From contig NZ_CP034444.1 of the NCBI RefSeq assembly GCF_003952385.1, forward strand, positions 3,038,001 through 3,102,000: DNA of 64,000 nt. The letters are read 5' to 3'. Of the stretch, positions 8,204 to 16,702 are shown in pieces. The first letter of the stretch is position 1; every line of letters begins with the position of its first letter. This DNA comes from Mesorhizobium sp. M1D.F.Ca.ET.043.01.1.1 (GTDB taxonomy: Bacteria; Pseudomonadota; Alphaproteobacteria; Rhizobiales; Rhizobiaceae). The translations under genes were made by a program, and so were the position numbers. The notes under the pieces were generated by a model. That model was not told the DNA's origin and made no database searches. It saw only the letters and a program-made list of their open reading frames with translations.

Positions 8204-11200
8204 ACAATCTCGCCCTTTCCCGCTTCGCCTCGCGCAAAACCGTCATGGAGACGATCAGGAAACCGCTGTCATACGCCAGGCGCGGGGCGCGCTGGCTGAT
8301 GGCGGCCGGTATCGCCGTAGCCATGACGCCGGCATTGCCGGCGCATGCCCAAGACAAGGCTCCGGCCGCGGCCGGTCAGGCCGCCAATCCGGAGTCGCGC
8401 GGCATCAACCCGGAGCTCGGGCGGATCGTGCCCTTCTTCACCAAGAAGGGCGCCCAGAGAAGCTGCGATAGCGTCGAGTATGTCCTGAGCTTCGGCATCC
8501 ATGGCGACCCGCAGGACTTCGACAGGCCAAGCGTGGCGGCCCTGCTGAAGGCGACAAGGCTCGACTTCAAGGACCAGCTGCCGCACGGCTTGCAGATCGT
8601 CAGCGTCGATGTCGTCGGCGACGGCACGGGCGCCTCGGGCGGGCCGCTGCCCGCTGCTTCGATCGGCACATCGGCCGGCCCGAACGATACGGCGAGCGTT
8701 TCCAACTTCCGCATCAGCGCTTCCAATCTCGACGGCGTCGGCGCCGCGAACGAACGCGTGATCACCTTCCGCATCACGGCCAAGATAGATCATGCAGCCT
8801 TTCCCGCACCGGCGACGGTCGACAACCAGGGTCTGATGGACGTGGCCTTCAGGCGCGGTCCGGCGACCACGATCCCGTCGCAGGATCCGGGCAAGCCCGA
8901 CGACGGCGATTTCCTCACCGGCGTGAAGACCTCGATCGAGATCGACCTGACCAAGTGCAACCCGCCGCCTCCGCCTCCCGGCAAGGAATGCTTCAAGGTC
9001 GAACGTGGCACGGTCGATTGCGTGCCCGGCGGCGGCGCCTTCATCTACCACATGCCGGTCGGCCCGGAGATGGGCGGCAAGTGGGTGCAGGTGTCGACGA
9101 CGACGCCCGGCATCACCATCTTTCCCGACACCCAGCAAGTGCCCGCCGGCGGCGGCGTGCTCAACTGGAAGATCATCGGCGCCTCGCCCGGCGAGGACAT
9201 CCATCTCGTGGTCACCGGCATCGAAACCTATGCCGGGCCGAAGGAAGGCTGGGGGCTTTGCTGCACGCAGACGATCGACATCGTCATTCCGCGCGACCTC
9301 AGGTGCCCGCCTGAGAAGCAGCCCGACCTCAAGGTCGAGAAGTGGGCGGAGGTGCCGCGCTGCACGATGGCCGGCGGCTGCAACTTCACCATCACGGTGA
9401 CCAATGTCGGTGAAGCGCCCTATAACGGCAAGATCGTGCTCGACGAGGTGACGCTGCCCGCCGGCTCGACGCTTTCATCGGGACCGAACCCGCCCTGGGC
9501 CTGCGTGCCCGGGACGACGCCGATGACCTGCACCCATCCGGTAACGACGCTCAACCCTGGGGCCTCCGTCAACCTCAAGCTCGGCTTCAAGCCGGCCGGC
9601 GGCTGGCAGGGCGGCGTGCTGCGCAATTGCGCCGCCTATGACTACCAGGCCAGCGGCAAGCCGCTGTTCGGCAGCCAGCAGAACGACCGCGGCTGCGCCT
9701 CGATCCCGATCTGCCGCCGCGGCGATCGCGATCCGCGGTGCCAGCCTCCGGTCGAGAAGAAGGTCGACCTGATCCTGAAGAAGCGCGCCCGCATTCCGGT
9801 CTGCACGCCGGACGGCGCCTGCTACTTCGTGATCGACATCATCAACAACGGCACCAGCACCTATCACGGGCCGCTGACGGTGATCGACACCTATCCCGGC
9901 GGCGCGCCGACGTCCTCGACCTTCGGGCCCAGCCCGCCCTGGACCTGCGGACCGAACGGCCCCGGCCAGTTCCGCTGCGACAATGCCGGCATCGCGCTGC
10001 CTCCGGGCGCCTCGACGCCGATCGTCGTCAAGGCGGCGATGCCGGCAAACTACCGGCCGGATCGGGTCGAGAACTGCGCCGAGGTGAAGGCCATTCCCGG
10101 CGAGGTCGACCTCGCCAACAACAAGGCTTGCGCAAGCGAGCGCATCCGCCATCCGAACGGCGGCCAGCCCGGCCTGCGCATCACCAAGGTATGCGACGGA
10201 TCGCTCGCCGGCGCGGCTTTGGTGTCCTGCCGCATCACCGTCACCAACGCCGGCACCGCCGCCCCCACCGGTCCGGTGCGGGTCAACGACGCCGCGACGC
10301 TGGTATCGGGCGGCACGCCGGTGGCCATCCAGACCGTGACGCCTGACGGCGCGGACTGGAGCTGCGGACCGGTGCCGGCCAACGCGTTGTCCTGCCAGAT
10401 TCCGGGCGCCGCGATGACGCCTGGAACCAGCCGGCACTTCGACGTGACGGTGAGCGGCAACGGCGTGTTCGAGAACTGCGCGCGCGGCTCCTTTGGGCCG
10501 GCGCCGGGCGACGACATCGTCTATCCGATCGGCCAGGCCTGCGCGAAGGGCGGCAGCATTTCCACCATTCGCGTCGAGAAGACCGGCGACAGCGAATGCC
10601 AGCCAGGTCAGCCCTGCTCGTTCGAGATCACCATCACGAATGACGGGCCGAGCGCCTTCTCCGGTCCGGTCCGCATCGGCGATGCGATCGGCATCGACGG
10701 CGTCGGCCGCCTGGAAGGCCTTCCGATCACCTCGATCGACCCGCCCTTCGGCTGCTCGCCGGAGCCGGCGACGCTGCCTGCCTCCTGCATCGCCAAGCTG
10801 ACGCTTGGCGCCGGCGAAAGCCGCACCCACAACGTCACCGTGGTCCTTCCCGGCCTTGCCAAACTGCAGGGCGCGGTCAGCGGGCAGAATTGCGTCGGCG
10901 TGCTGTCGCCGAACACGCCGGTGCAGGGCGGCGACGTGCTGTCGAGCGCACCGGCCAATGCCCAGGGCGATCGCGGCAAGGCCTATGCCTGCCACCCGTT
11001 CACCATCAAGCGCGAGGTGAAGATCCAGTGCTCGAACGGCATGGTGCTCAACTCGGCCGGCCGCTGCGCCTGCCCGGAAGGCACGACCTTCCGCAATGGT
11101 CAGTGCTCCGGCGGCGGCGGTGTGATCATTTTGCCGGAACCAAAGGAGCCGAAGCGCTGCGTCCTGCTCAAGGGCCAGATCCGGACCGAGGACGGACGCT

Positions 11201-11928
11201 GCGTCTGCCCGCGCGGCACCGAGCTTGAGAACGGCAGGTGCGTGCAGGGCGAAGAGCCGCAGGAGCCGCAGTGCACGCTGCGCCCCGGCCAGTACCGCGA
11301 CCAGGACGGCAATTGCGTGTGCCGGCGCGGCGAGTTGGTGAACGGCGTCTGCCAGGTCGCTCCGCCGAAATGCACGATCCGCGGCGCGGTGCCGACACAG
11401 GACGGCTGCGTCTGCCCCAAGGGCACGCATCTCGACCGCGCCGCCAAGGCCTGCGCCCCCGACAGGCAGCCGCCGAGCCAGTGCCGCATCCGCGGCCAGG
11501 TGCGCAACGCCGACGGCGATTGTGTCTGCCCGAAGGGAACGGAGGTCAGGGGCAAGGTCTGCGCGCCGGTCAAGAAGCCGCAAGACTGCTCCATCCGCGG
11601 CCAGATCCTCAACAAGCGCGGCGCCTGTGTGTGCCCGCGCGGGACGGAGGTGATAGAAGGCAGGTGCGGCACGTTCGAAGACGCCGAATGCGCGCCGGGC
11701 TCGCAGATGATCGACGGCATCTGCCAGCCGATCATCAGGCGGCGCTGCCCGGTCGGCACGACCGGACGGTATCCGGACTGCTTCCCGATCCGCAGACGGC
11801 CGGGCCTGGAGATCAATCCCAACCTGCTGCTCAATCCGAACATCCTGCAGCAACTGGTTCCGCAGCGCCAGCCACGGCGCGTGCTGCAGGACCCAGCAGG
11901 CGCGAACATCCAGAACTTCAAGCCTTAG
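8200..11928 (+). CDS. large exported protein with four DUF11-like Ig repeats and a C-terminal array of Cys-rich repeats
   Basis: This protein has 1242 residues. The start at 8200 has a perfect TAAGGAGG 3 bp upstream and overlaps the previous stop. A long signal peptide ends at AHAQ (~51). Residues ~230-370 hold a CC-containing module like that ending the upstream protein. Four Ig-like conserved-repeat (DUF11-type) domains follow at ~375-500, 520-648, 656-780 and 787-930, each with a Cys-containing strand then ITVTN or IDIINNG. Residues ~940-1165 are six four-Cys units (e.g. CVCPRGTELENGRC), with a degenerate seventh. The tail is Asn/Gln/Pro-rich. It is probably a cell-surface or secreted adhesin-like protein; function is unknown. 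Confidence 0.8.
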   Translation: MNNLALSRFASRKTVMETIRKPLSYARRGARWLMAAGIAVAMTPALPAHAQDKAPAAAGQAANPESRGINPELGRIVPFFTKKGAQRSCDSVEYVLSFGIHGDPQDFDRPSVAALLKATRLDFKDQLPHGLQIVSVDVVGDGTGASGGPLPAASIGTSAGPNDTASVSNFRISASNLDGVGAANERVITFRITAKIDHAAFPAPATVDNQGLMDVAFRRGPATTIPSQDPGKPDDGDFLTGVKTSIEIDLTKCNPPPPPPGKECFKVERGTVDCVPGGGAFIYHMPVGPEMGGKWVQVSTTTPGITIFPDTQQVPAGGGVLNWKIIGASPGEDIHLVVTGIETYAGPKEGWGLCCTQTIDIVIPRDLRCPPEKQPDLKVEKWAEVPRCTMAGGCNFTITVTNVGEAPYNGKIVLDEVTLPAGSTLSSGPNPPWACVPGTTPMTCTHPVTTLNPGASVNLKLGFKPAGGWQGGVLRNCAAYDYQASGKPLFGSQQNDRGCASIPICRRGDRDPRCQPPVEKKVDLILKKRARIPVCTPDGACYFVIDIINNGTSTYHGPLTVIDTYPGGAPTSSTFGPSPPWTCGPNGPGQFRCDNAGIALPPGASTPIVVKAAMPANYRPDRVENCAEVKAIPGEVDLANNKACASERIRHPNGGQPGLRITKVCDGSLAGAALVSCRITVTNAGTAAPTGPVRVNDAATLVSGGTPVAIQTVTPDGADWSCGPVPANALSCQIPGAAMTPGTSRHFDVTVSGNGVFENCARGSFGPAPGDDIVYPIGQACAKGGSISTIRVEKTGDSECQPGQPCSFEITITNDGPSAFSGPVRIGDAIGIDGVGRLEGLPITSIDPPFGCSPEPATLPASCIAKLTLGAGESRTHNVTVVLPGLAKLQGAVSGQNCVGVLSPNTPVQGGDVLSSAPANAQGDRGKAYACHPFTIKREVKIQCSNGMVLNSAGRCACPEGTTFRNGQCSGGGGVIILPEPKEPKRCVLLKGQIRTEDGRCVCPRGTELENGRCVQGEEPQEPQCTLRPGQYRDQDGNCVCRRGELVNGVCQVAPPKCTIRGAVPTQDGCVCPKGTHLDRAAKACAPDRQPPSQCRIRGQVRNADGDCVCPKGTEVRGKVCAPVKKPQDCSIRGQILNKRGACVCPRGTEVIEGRCGTFEDAECAPGSQMIDGICQPIIRRRCPVGTTGRYPDCFPIRRRPGLEINPNLLLNPNILQQLVPQRQPRRVLQDPAGANIQNFKP

Positions 11929-11951
11929 TCCGGTCGGCTGCAATCAACGGA

Positions 11952-11983
11952 CCCGCCGGAGCGATCCGGCGGGTTTTCTTTTT
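11952..11983 (+). terminator. Rho-independent terminator
   Basis: A perfect 9-bp GC-rich stem (CCCGCCGGA / TCCGGCGGG) with loop GCGA is followed directly by TTTTCTTTTT. It lies 24 bp after the stop of the large exported protein, so it closes that two-gene operon. Confidence 0.93.
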
Positions 11984-12122
11984 CAGCGCCGAAGCTGCGC
12001 ATTTGTGCGCCTGCTGACCGATGCGGAAAACAGGCTTCCCCTTGGCCGGACGATGGTCTAGGCAGACGCGCACGGAAGGCGCGCGTCCGGCGCGCCGAAG
12101 CGGATGCCGGGAGAGGCCTTTC

Positions 12123-12800
12123 ATGAGCAAGAAGACCCTGATCGCGCCGTCGGTGCTGGCGTCGGATTTTTCGAAGCTCGGGGACGAGGTCGAGGCCGTC
12201 GCGGCCGCCGGCGCCGACTGGATCCATCTCGATGTGATGGACGGTCATTTCGTGCCCAACATCACTTTCGGCCCGCCAGTGATCAAGGCGATCCGCAGCC
12301 GGACAAAGACCTTCTTCGACTGCCATCTGATGATCGCGCCGGCCGACCCCTACCTGGCGGCTTTCGCCGAGGCCGGCTGCGACGGCATAACCGTGCATGC
12401 CGAGGCCGGCCCGCATCTCGACCGCTCGCTGCAGACGATCAAGGGTCTCGGCAAGAAGGCCGGTGTCTCGCTCAACCCGGCGACGCCGGAAACGGCGATC
12501 GAATATGTGCTCGACCGGCTCGACCTCATCCTGATCATGACCGTCAATCCCGGCTTCGGCGGCCAGGCGTTCATCCCGGCGATCGTCGACAAGGTGCGAA
12601 GGGTGAAGGCGCTGATCGGCAACCGCCCGATCCGCATCGAGATCGACGGCGGCGTCTCGCCGGAAACGGCGCCGCTGGTGACTGCCGCCGGCGCCGATGT
12701 GCTGGTGGCGGGCGCCGCCGTCTTCAAGGGCGGCACGATTGAAGCCTACCGGGCAAATATCGAGGCGATCCGCTCAGCGGCCGACAAAGCCGCCAACTAA
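12123..12800 (+). CDS. rpe: ribulose-phosphate 3-epimerase
   Basis: This 225-residue TIM-barrel protein has all the usual Rpe motifs in order: [13 protein letters not shown] at the N-terminus, [17 protein letters not shown] near 35, FDCHLMI near 65, [12 protein letters not shown] near 140 and [13 protein letters not shown] near 175. It interconverts ribulose 5-phosphate and xylulose 5-phosphate in the pentose phosphate pathway. The Asp residues in LDVMD and IDGG are the expected catalytic pair. The start at 12123 has GGGAGAGG upstream; the frame is open further 5' but without homology. It follows a terminator and appears to be a single-gene unit. Confidence 0.95.
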   Translation: MSKKTLIAPSVLASDFSKLGDEVEAVAAAGADWIHLDVMDGHFVPNITFGPPVIKAIRSRTKTFFDCHLMIAPADPYLAAFAEAGCDGITVHAEAGPHLDRSLQTIKGLGKKAGVSLNPATPETAIEYVLDRLDLILIMTVNPGFGGQAFIPAIVDKVRRVKALIGNRPIRIEIDGGVSPETAPLVTAAGADVLVAGAAVFKGGTIEAYRANIEAIRSAADKAAN

Positions 12801-12991
12801 ATACGCGGCCAGCGCATTTCGAGCAGAAGTTGCCGATCCAATCTCGTTGCTGAGCTGTTGGTCAATATATATCTTGCTACCTATAAAGATCAGCTTTTTT
12901 TGAGCGGATTTTACTTTACTCGATAATAGGCCGCCGCCTCGTCTTAAAGTCGAATATCGCCATCTTCCACTTTGAGACGGCCGTGCCCGGC

Positions 12992-13002
12992 TGTATGATA
13001 CA
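12992..13002. promoter_or_regulatory. candidate GntR (MatR-type) operator, palindrome TGTATGATACA
   Basis: This perfect 11-bp palindrome lies 50 bp upstream of the GntR gene's chosen start, in the only AT-richer stretch of the locus (12801-13051). TGTAT/ATACA half-sites are typical of FCD-subfamily GntR regulators. Autoregulation is inferred, not shown. Confidence 0.5.
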
Positions 13003-13051
13003 TGTACGGGAATTGCTTTGCCGAGGGGCCCTGGCAAAACAGGGGCAAGCA

Positions 13052-13807
13052 ATGGGAGTTGGATTGACATACGGGAACGTCGATACGGGCGACGGCAAGG
13101 GTGCCAAGAGCACGCTGGCCAGTTCGGTCTACCATCAGCTCCGCGAGGACCTGCTGCGCGGAGCTTTGGAAGCCGAGGGCAAGCTGCGCGTCGAATGGGT
13201 CGTCTCCCGCTATGGCGCCGGGGCCTCGCCGGTGCGCGAGGCGCTCAACCGCCTTGCCGCCGAGGGCCTGCTCGGCCGCCATGACCAGCGAGGCTTCTTC
13301 CTGATGCCGGTGAGCGCGGCCGAGCTGGAGGAGCTGACCCGCACGCGCTGCTGGCTGGAAGAACGCGCATTGCGCGAATCCATTGCGCACCGCACGGCGG
13401 AATGGGAAGAGCAGCTGGTGCTTGCCCTGCACCGGCTGGCGCGCGCCGAGCGGCGCCAGCCCAACGACCCGGCAACCAACAATCCGGAATGGGAGACGCT
13501 GCACCGGGCCTTCCATCGCACGCTGATCTCGGCCTGCCGGTCGCATTGGCTGATCGGCTTTTGCGATCAGCTTTCCGACCAGGCCTCCCGCTACCGGCTG
13601 ATCTCGCAGCGTAGCCCGGGCTACGAACGCGACGAGCTGGGCGAGCACCGGACGATTGCCGAGCGGACGCTCGACGGCGACGCCGACGGCGCCGTCGAGG
13701 CCCTGCTCAGCCATTACCGGCTGACGGCGGAGATGTGCCTGGCGCGTTTCAACCAGGGCTACGATCCGAGGGCCGGCTCAGCCAAAGCCGCGCGCGGCCG
13801 CAAATAA
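13052..13807 (+). CDS. matR: GntR-family (FCD subfamily) transcriptional regulator, MatR-like
   Basis: This 251-residue regulator has an N-terminal winged helix (SSVYHQLREDLLRGAL..., then SPVREALNRLAAEGLL near 55-75) and an all-helical FCD ligand domain from ~95 to 240. The ATG at 13052 has AGGGG upstream; an in-frame GTG at 12983 would put the candidate operator inside the gene, so it is disfavoured. Rhizobial mat loci for malonate use pair a GntR/FCD regulator with matB, as here. The symbol therefore depends on context rather than on a distinctive motif. Confidence 0.65.
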   Translation: MGVGLTYGNVDTGDGKGAKSTLASSVYHQLREDLLRGALEAEGKLRVEWVVSRYGAGASPVREALNRLAAEGLLGRHDQRGFFLMPVSAAELEELTRTRCWLEERALRESIAHRTAEWEEQLVLALHRLARAERRQPNDPATNNPEWETLHRAFHRTLISACRSHWLIGFCDQLSDQASRYRLISQRSPGYERDELGEHRTIAERTLDGDADGAVEALLSHYRLTAEMCLARFNQGYDPRAGSAKAARGRK

Positions 13808-13830
13808 CTGCCTTGTCTCTTTGTTTTTTA

Positions 13831-13877
13831 CGCAATTCCGGACGGAGAATCGCACCGCATTTTCCTGGAATTGCTCT
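13831..13877. repeat. palindromic repeat family A (GCAATTCC...GGAATTGC), copy 1
   Basis: An imperfect hairpin whose arms GCAATTCCGGACGG.. and TTTTCCTGGAATTGC flank a short variable centre. At least eight copies occur in this window, all between genes. This copy has GAGAATCGCACCG in the centre, so it is slightly diverged. Confidence 0.85.
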
Positions 13878-13891
13878 ATCCCTTTGTTTTT

Positions 13892-13940
13892 GCGCAATTC
13901 CGGACGGAAAACCGCTACGCACTTTTCCTGGAATTGCTCT
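13892..13940. repeat. palindromic repeat family A, copy 2
   Basis: Same orientation as copy 1, 14 bp further on, with a CTTTGTTTTTGCG lead-in and centre AAAACCGCTACGCAC. The two copies fill most of the matR-matB gap. Confidence 0.88.
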
Positions 13941-14009
13941 GGCAGGCAAATCTGATATTCGCTCTGGCCAGGCCGATGCATTTCTTCGACCGCGGGCCAG
14001 AGGACAATC

Positions 14010-15536
14010 ATGACCAATCACCTGTTCGACGCCTTTCGGGCCAGCATGCCGGCGCCTGACCGCGTGCTGATGGAAACGGATGACGGGCGTTCGATCTCCT
14101 ATGGCGAGATGCTGGCGAGGTCCGGGCAATATGCGCACGCGCTGACGCAAGCGGGCGTCCAGCCCGGCGATCGCGTCGCCGTGCAGGTGGAGAAGACGCC
14201 GGAGGCCTTGCTCCTCTATCTCGCCTGTCTGCGCGCCGGCGCCGTCTTCCTGCCGCTCAACACCGCCTATACGCTGCCCGAACTCGACTATTTCTTCCGC
14301 GACGCGGAACCGCGGCTGGTCGTCTGCGATCCGGAAAAGGCACCCGCCATCGAACCGCTTGCCGCATCCGCGGGCGCCGCGACGCTGACGCTTGGCCGCG
14401 ACGGGCGGGGTACGCTTGCGGATCGCTCCGCGCTGCAGCCGACGGATTTCGCCGATGTGGCGCGCGGCCCCGACGATCTTGCCGCCATCCTCTACACGTC
14501 AGGCACGACCGGCCGCTCCAAGGGCGCGATGCTCAGCCACGAGAACCTCGCCTCCAACGCGCGCGTGCTCACCGGGCACTGGCGCTTCGACGCCGACGAC
14601 GTGCTGATCCACGTGCTGCCGATCTTCCACACGCACGGGCTGTTCGTCGCCACCAACGTCGTCCTGATGGCCGGCGCCAGAATGCTGTTCGAGCAGAAAT
14701 TCGACCCGGGCCGCGTCATCTCGCTCCTGCCCCGCGCGACCGCCCTGATGGGCGTGCCGACCATCTATGTGCGGCTCCTGCAGCAGGACGGCCTGACGAA
14801 GGACGCGGCCAGCCACATGCGGCTGTTCATCTCCGGCTCGGCGCCGCTGCTTGCCGAGACGCACAATGCCTGGCGCGAGCGCACCGGCCACGCCATCCTC
14901 GAACGCTACGGCATGACCGAGACCAACATGAACACGTCCAACCCCTATGGCGGCGAGCGGCGAGCCGGCACGGTTGGCTTTCCCCTGCCCGGTGTGTCGC
15001 TGCGCATCACCGAGCCCGAGACGGCCAAGCCGCTGGCCCAGGGTGAGATCGGCATGATCGAGGTGAAAGGGCCGAACGTCTTTGCCGGCTACTGGCGCAT
15101 GCCGGAGAAGACCAAAGCCGAGTTCCGCGACGACGGCTTCTTCATCACCGGCGACCTCGGGCTGATCGACGCCGACGGCTATGTCCATATCGTCGGTCGC
15201 GGCAAGGATCTGATCATCTCGGGCGGCTACAACGTCTATCCGAAGGAGATCGAGAGCGAGATCGACGCGCTTGCCGGCGTCGCCGAAAGCGCGGTGATCG
15301 GCGTCGCGCATCCCGATTTCGGCGAAGGCGTCACGGCGGTCGTGGTGCGCAAGCCCGGCTCGACGATCGACGCCGCCGATATTGCAAACGCCATCGCCGG
15401 GCGGCTGGCGAAATACAAGCATCCGAAGCAGGTGATCTTCGTCGACGAATTGCCGCGCAACACGATGGGCAAGGTGCAGAAGAACGTTTTGCGCGAGACG
15501 TATAAGGATATCTACGGGCGAAATAGCGTCGGCTGA
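14010..15536 (+). CDS. matB: malonyl-CoA synthetase
   Basis: This 508-residue AMP-forming acyl-CoA synthetase is very close to Rhizobium MatB in wording and length. It has GDRVAVQVEKTPEALLLYL, FLPLNTAYTLPELDYF, the P-loop LYTSGTTGRSKGAML near 165 and IFHTHGLFVATN near 210. It also carries ERYGMTETNMNTSNPY near 300 and the C-terminal catalytic Lys motif PRNTMGKVQKN. It activates malonate (or methylmalonate) to the CoA ester. No malonyl-CoA decarboxylase (matA) or dicarboxylate carrier (matC) lies beside it, so malonyl-CoA may feed another use or matA may lie elsewhere. Confidence 0.92.
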   Translation: MTNHLFDAFRASMPAPDRVLMETDDGRSISYGEMLARSGQYAHALTQAGVQPGDRVAVQVEKTPEALLLYLACLRAGAVFLPLNTAYTLPELDYFFRDAEPRLVVCDPEKAPAIEPLAASAGAATLTLGRDGRGTLADRSALQPTDFADVARGPDDLAAILYTSGTTGRSKGAMLSHENLASNARVLTGHWRFDADDVLIHVLPIFHTHGLFVATNVVLMAGARMLFEQKFDPGRVISLLPRATALMGVPTIYVRLLQQDGLTKDAASHMRLFISGSAPLLAETHNAWRERTGHAILERYGMTETNMNTSNPYGGERRAGTVGFPLPGVSLRITEPETAKPLAQGEIGMIEVKGPNVFAGYWRMPEKTKAEFRDDGFFITGDLGLIDADGYVHIVGRGKDLIISGGYNVYPKEIESEIDALAGVAESAVIGVAHPDFGEGVTAVVVRKPGSTIDAADIANAIAGRLAKYKHPKQVIFVDELPRNTMGKVQKNVLRETYKDIYGRNSVG

Positions 15537-15541
15537 CGACC

Positions 15542-16702
15542 CTACGCTCCGAATACCTTTCTGCCGCCGATCCAGACCTTCCTGACATTGAGATCCTCCG
15601 ACAGCCCAACGATGTCGGCGGCGGTGCCGTTGGCGAAGCGGCCGAGCCGGTGCGCCTGGCCGATCGCCTCGGCGGGGTAGAGCGAGGCCATGCGGAGCGC
15701 TTCGTCGAGATCGAGCCCGACGACGCGGTGGACGAAGCGCACGGCGGAAATCATGTCGAGGTCGGCGCCGGCCAGCGTGCCGTCGGCAAGCCTGAGACTC
15801 CCGTCCTTGCGATAGATGGTGCGGCCGTTGAGCGTGAAGGAGGTCATGTCGGTGCCGATCGTCGCCATGGCGTCGGTGACCAAAAGGATCTTGCCCGGTC
15901 CCTTCTTGGCGTTGAGCGCAAGCGTCATGGTGCCCGGGTGGACGTGGATGCCGTCGGCGATGATGCCGGCGTAGAGACTTCCCGTGTCGACGGTCGCGCC
16001 GGCCAGCCCCGGCTCACGATTGCCGATCTGGCTCATGGCATTGAAAAGGTGCGTGACGACGGTGGCGCCAGCCCCGGCGAAGGCAACTGCCGTGGCATAG
16101 CCGGTGTCGGAATGGCCGAGGCTGACGACGAGGCCGGCCTTGGCCAGCGCCGTGACGCGGGCGAGTTCGACGGATTCCGGCGCGATCGTGGTAAGCAGGA
16201 CGGGAAGCGCACTGCGCGCGGCGATCAACGCCGCCTGGTCGGCATCCGTCATCGGCCGGATGAGGGCCGGATCATGCGCGCCCTTGCGGGCGACGGAGAG
16301 ATGCGGCCCTTCGAGATGCAGGCCGAGGAACCCCGGCACTTTCTTGGCGGCGGCCTCGGCGCCGGCGGCGACGGCCGCGGCGGTGATCGCCGGCGTGTCG
16401 GTGATCAGCGTCGGCAGCAGCGCCGTGGTGCCGAAGGGCGCATGCGCCCGGCAGATGGTCTCGATCGAGGCGACATCCGGGTGGTCGTTGAGCATGACGC
16501 CGCCGCCGCCATTGACCTGGATGTCGACGAAGCCGGGAACCAGCAGGCCGCCGCCGGTCTCGACCTTGGACACGCCGGACGGAATGGCGCCGGTGGGCAG
16601 AATGGCTTCGACAAGACCGTCCTTGACGAGGAGGGCGGCGTCTTCATGCCAGTCGGCGCCGTCAAAGATCCTGGCGCCAGTGAGGGCGAAACGGTCGCTC
16701 AT
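15542..16702 (-). CDS. nagA: N-acetylglucosamine-6-phosphate deacetylase
   Basis: This 386-residue amidohydrolase removes acetate from GlcNAc-6-P. It shows the NagA-type FVDIQVNGGGG motif near 60 (Gln/Asn replacing the first His pair, as in E. coli), LHLEGPHLS near 125 with the metal-binding Glu, VVSLGHSDTGY and HLFNAMSQ near 190-215, DGIHVHP near 245 and LVTDAMATIG with the catalytic Asp near 270. Its start overlaps the stop of the SIS-domain gene upstream (ATGA), so it is the last gene of a coupled minus-strand operon. Confidence 0.93.
   Translation of the reverse strand: MSDRFALTGARIFDGADWHEDAALLVKDGLVEAILPTGAIPSGVSKVETGGGLLVPGFVDIQVNGGGGVMLNDHPDVASIETICRAHAPFGTTALLPTLITDTPAITAAAVAAGAEAAAKKVPGFLGLHLEGPHLSVARKGAHDPALIRPMTDADQAALIAARSALPVLLTTIAPESVELARVTALAKAGLVVSLGHSDTGYATAVAFAGAGATVVTHLFNAMSQIGNREPGLAGATVDTGSLYAGIIADGIHVHPGTMTLALNAKKGPGKILLVTDAMATIGTDMTSFTLNGRTIYRKDGSLRLADGTLAGADLDMISAVRFVHRVVGLDLDEALRMASLYPAEAIGQAHRLGRFANGTAADIVGLSEDLNVRKVWIGGRKVFGA

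Noticed and set aside
9475-11943. 822-codon minus-strand ORF opposite the large exported protein
   Set aside because: Composition is typical of an antisense shadow and the plus strand has signal peptide, SD and repeat domains.
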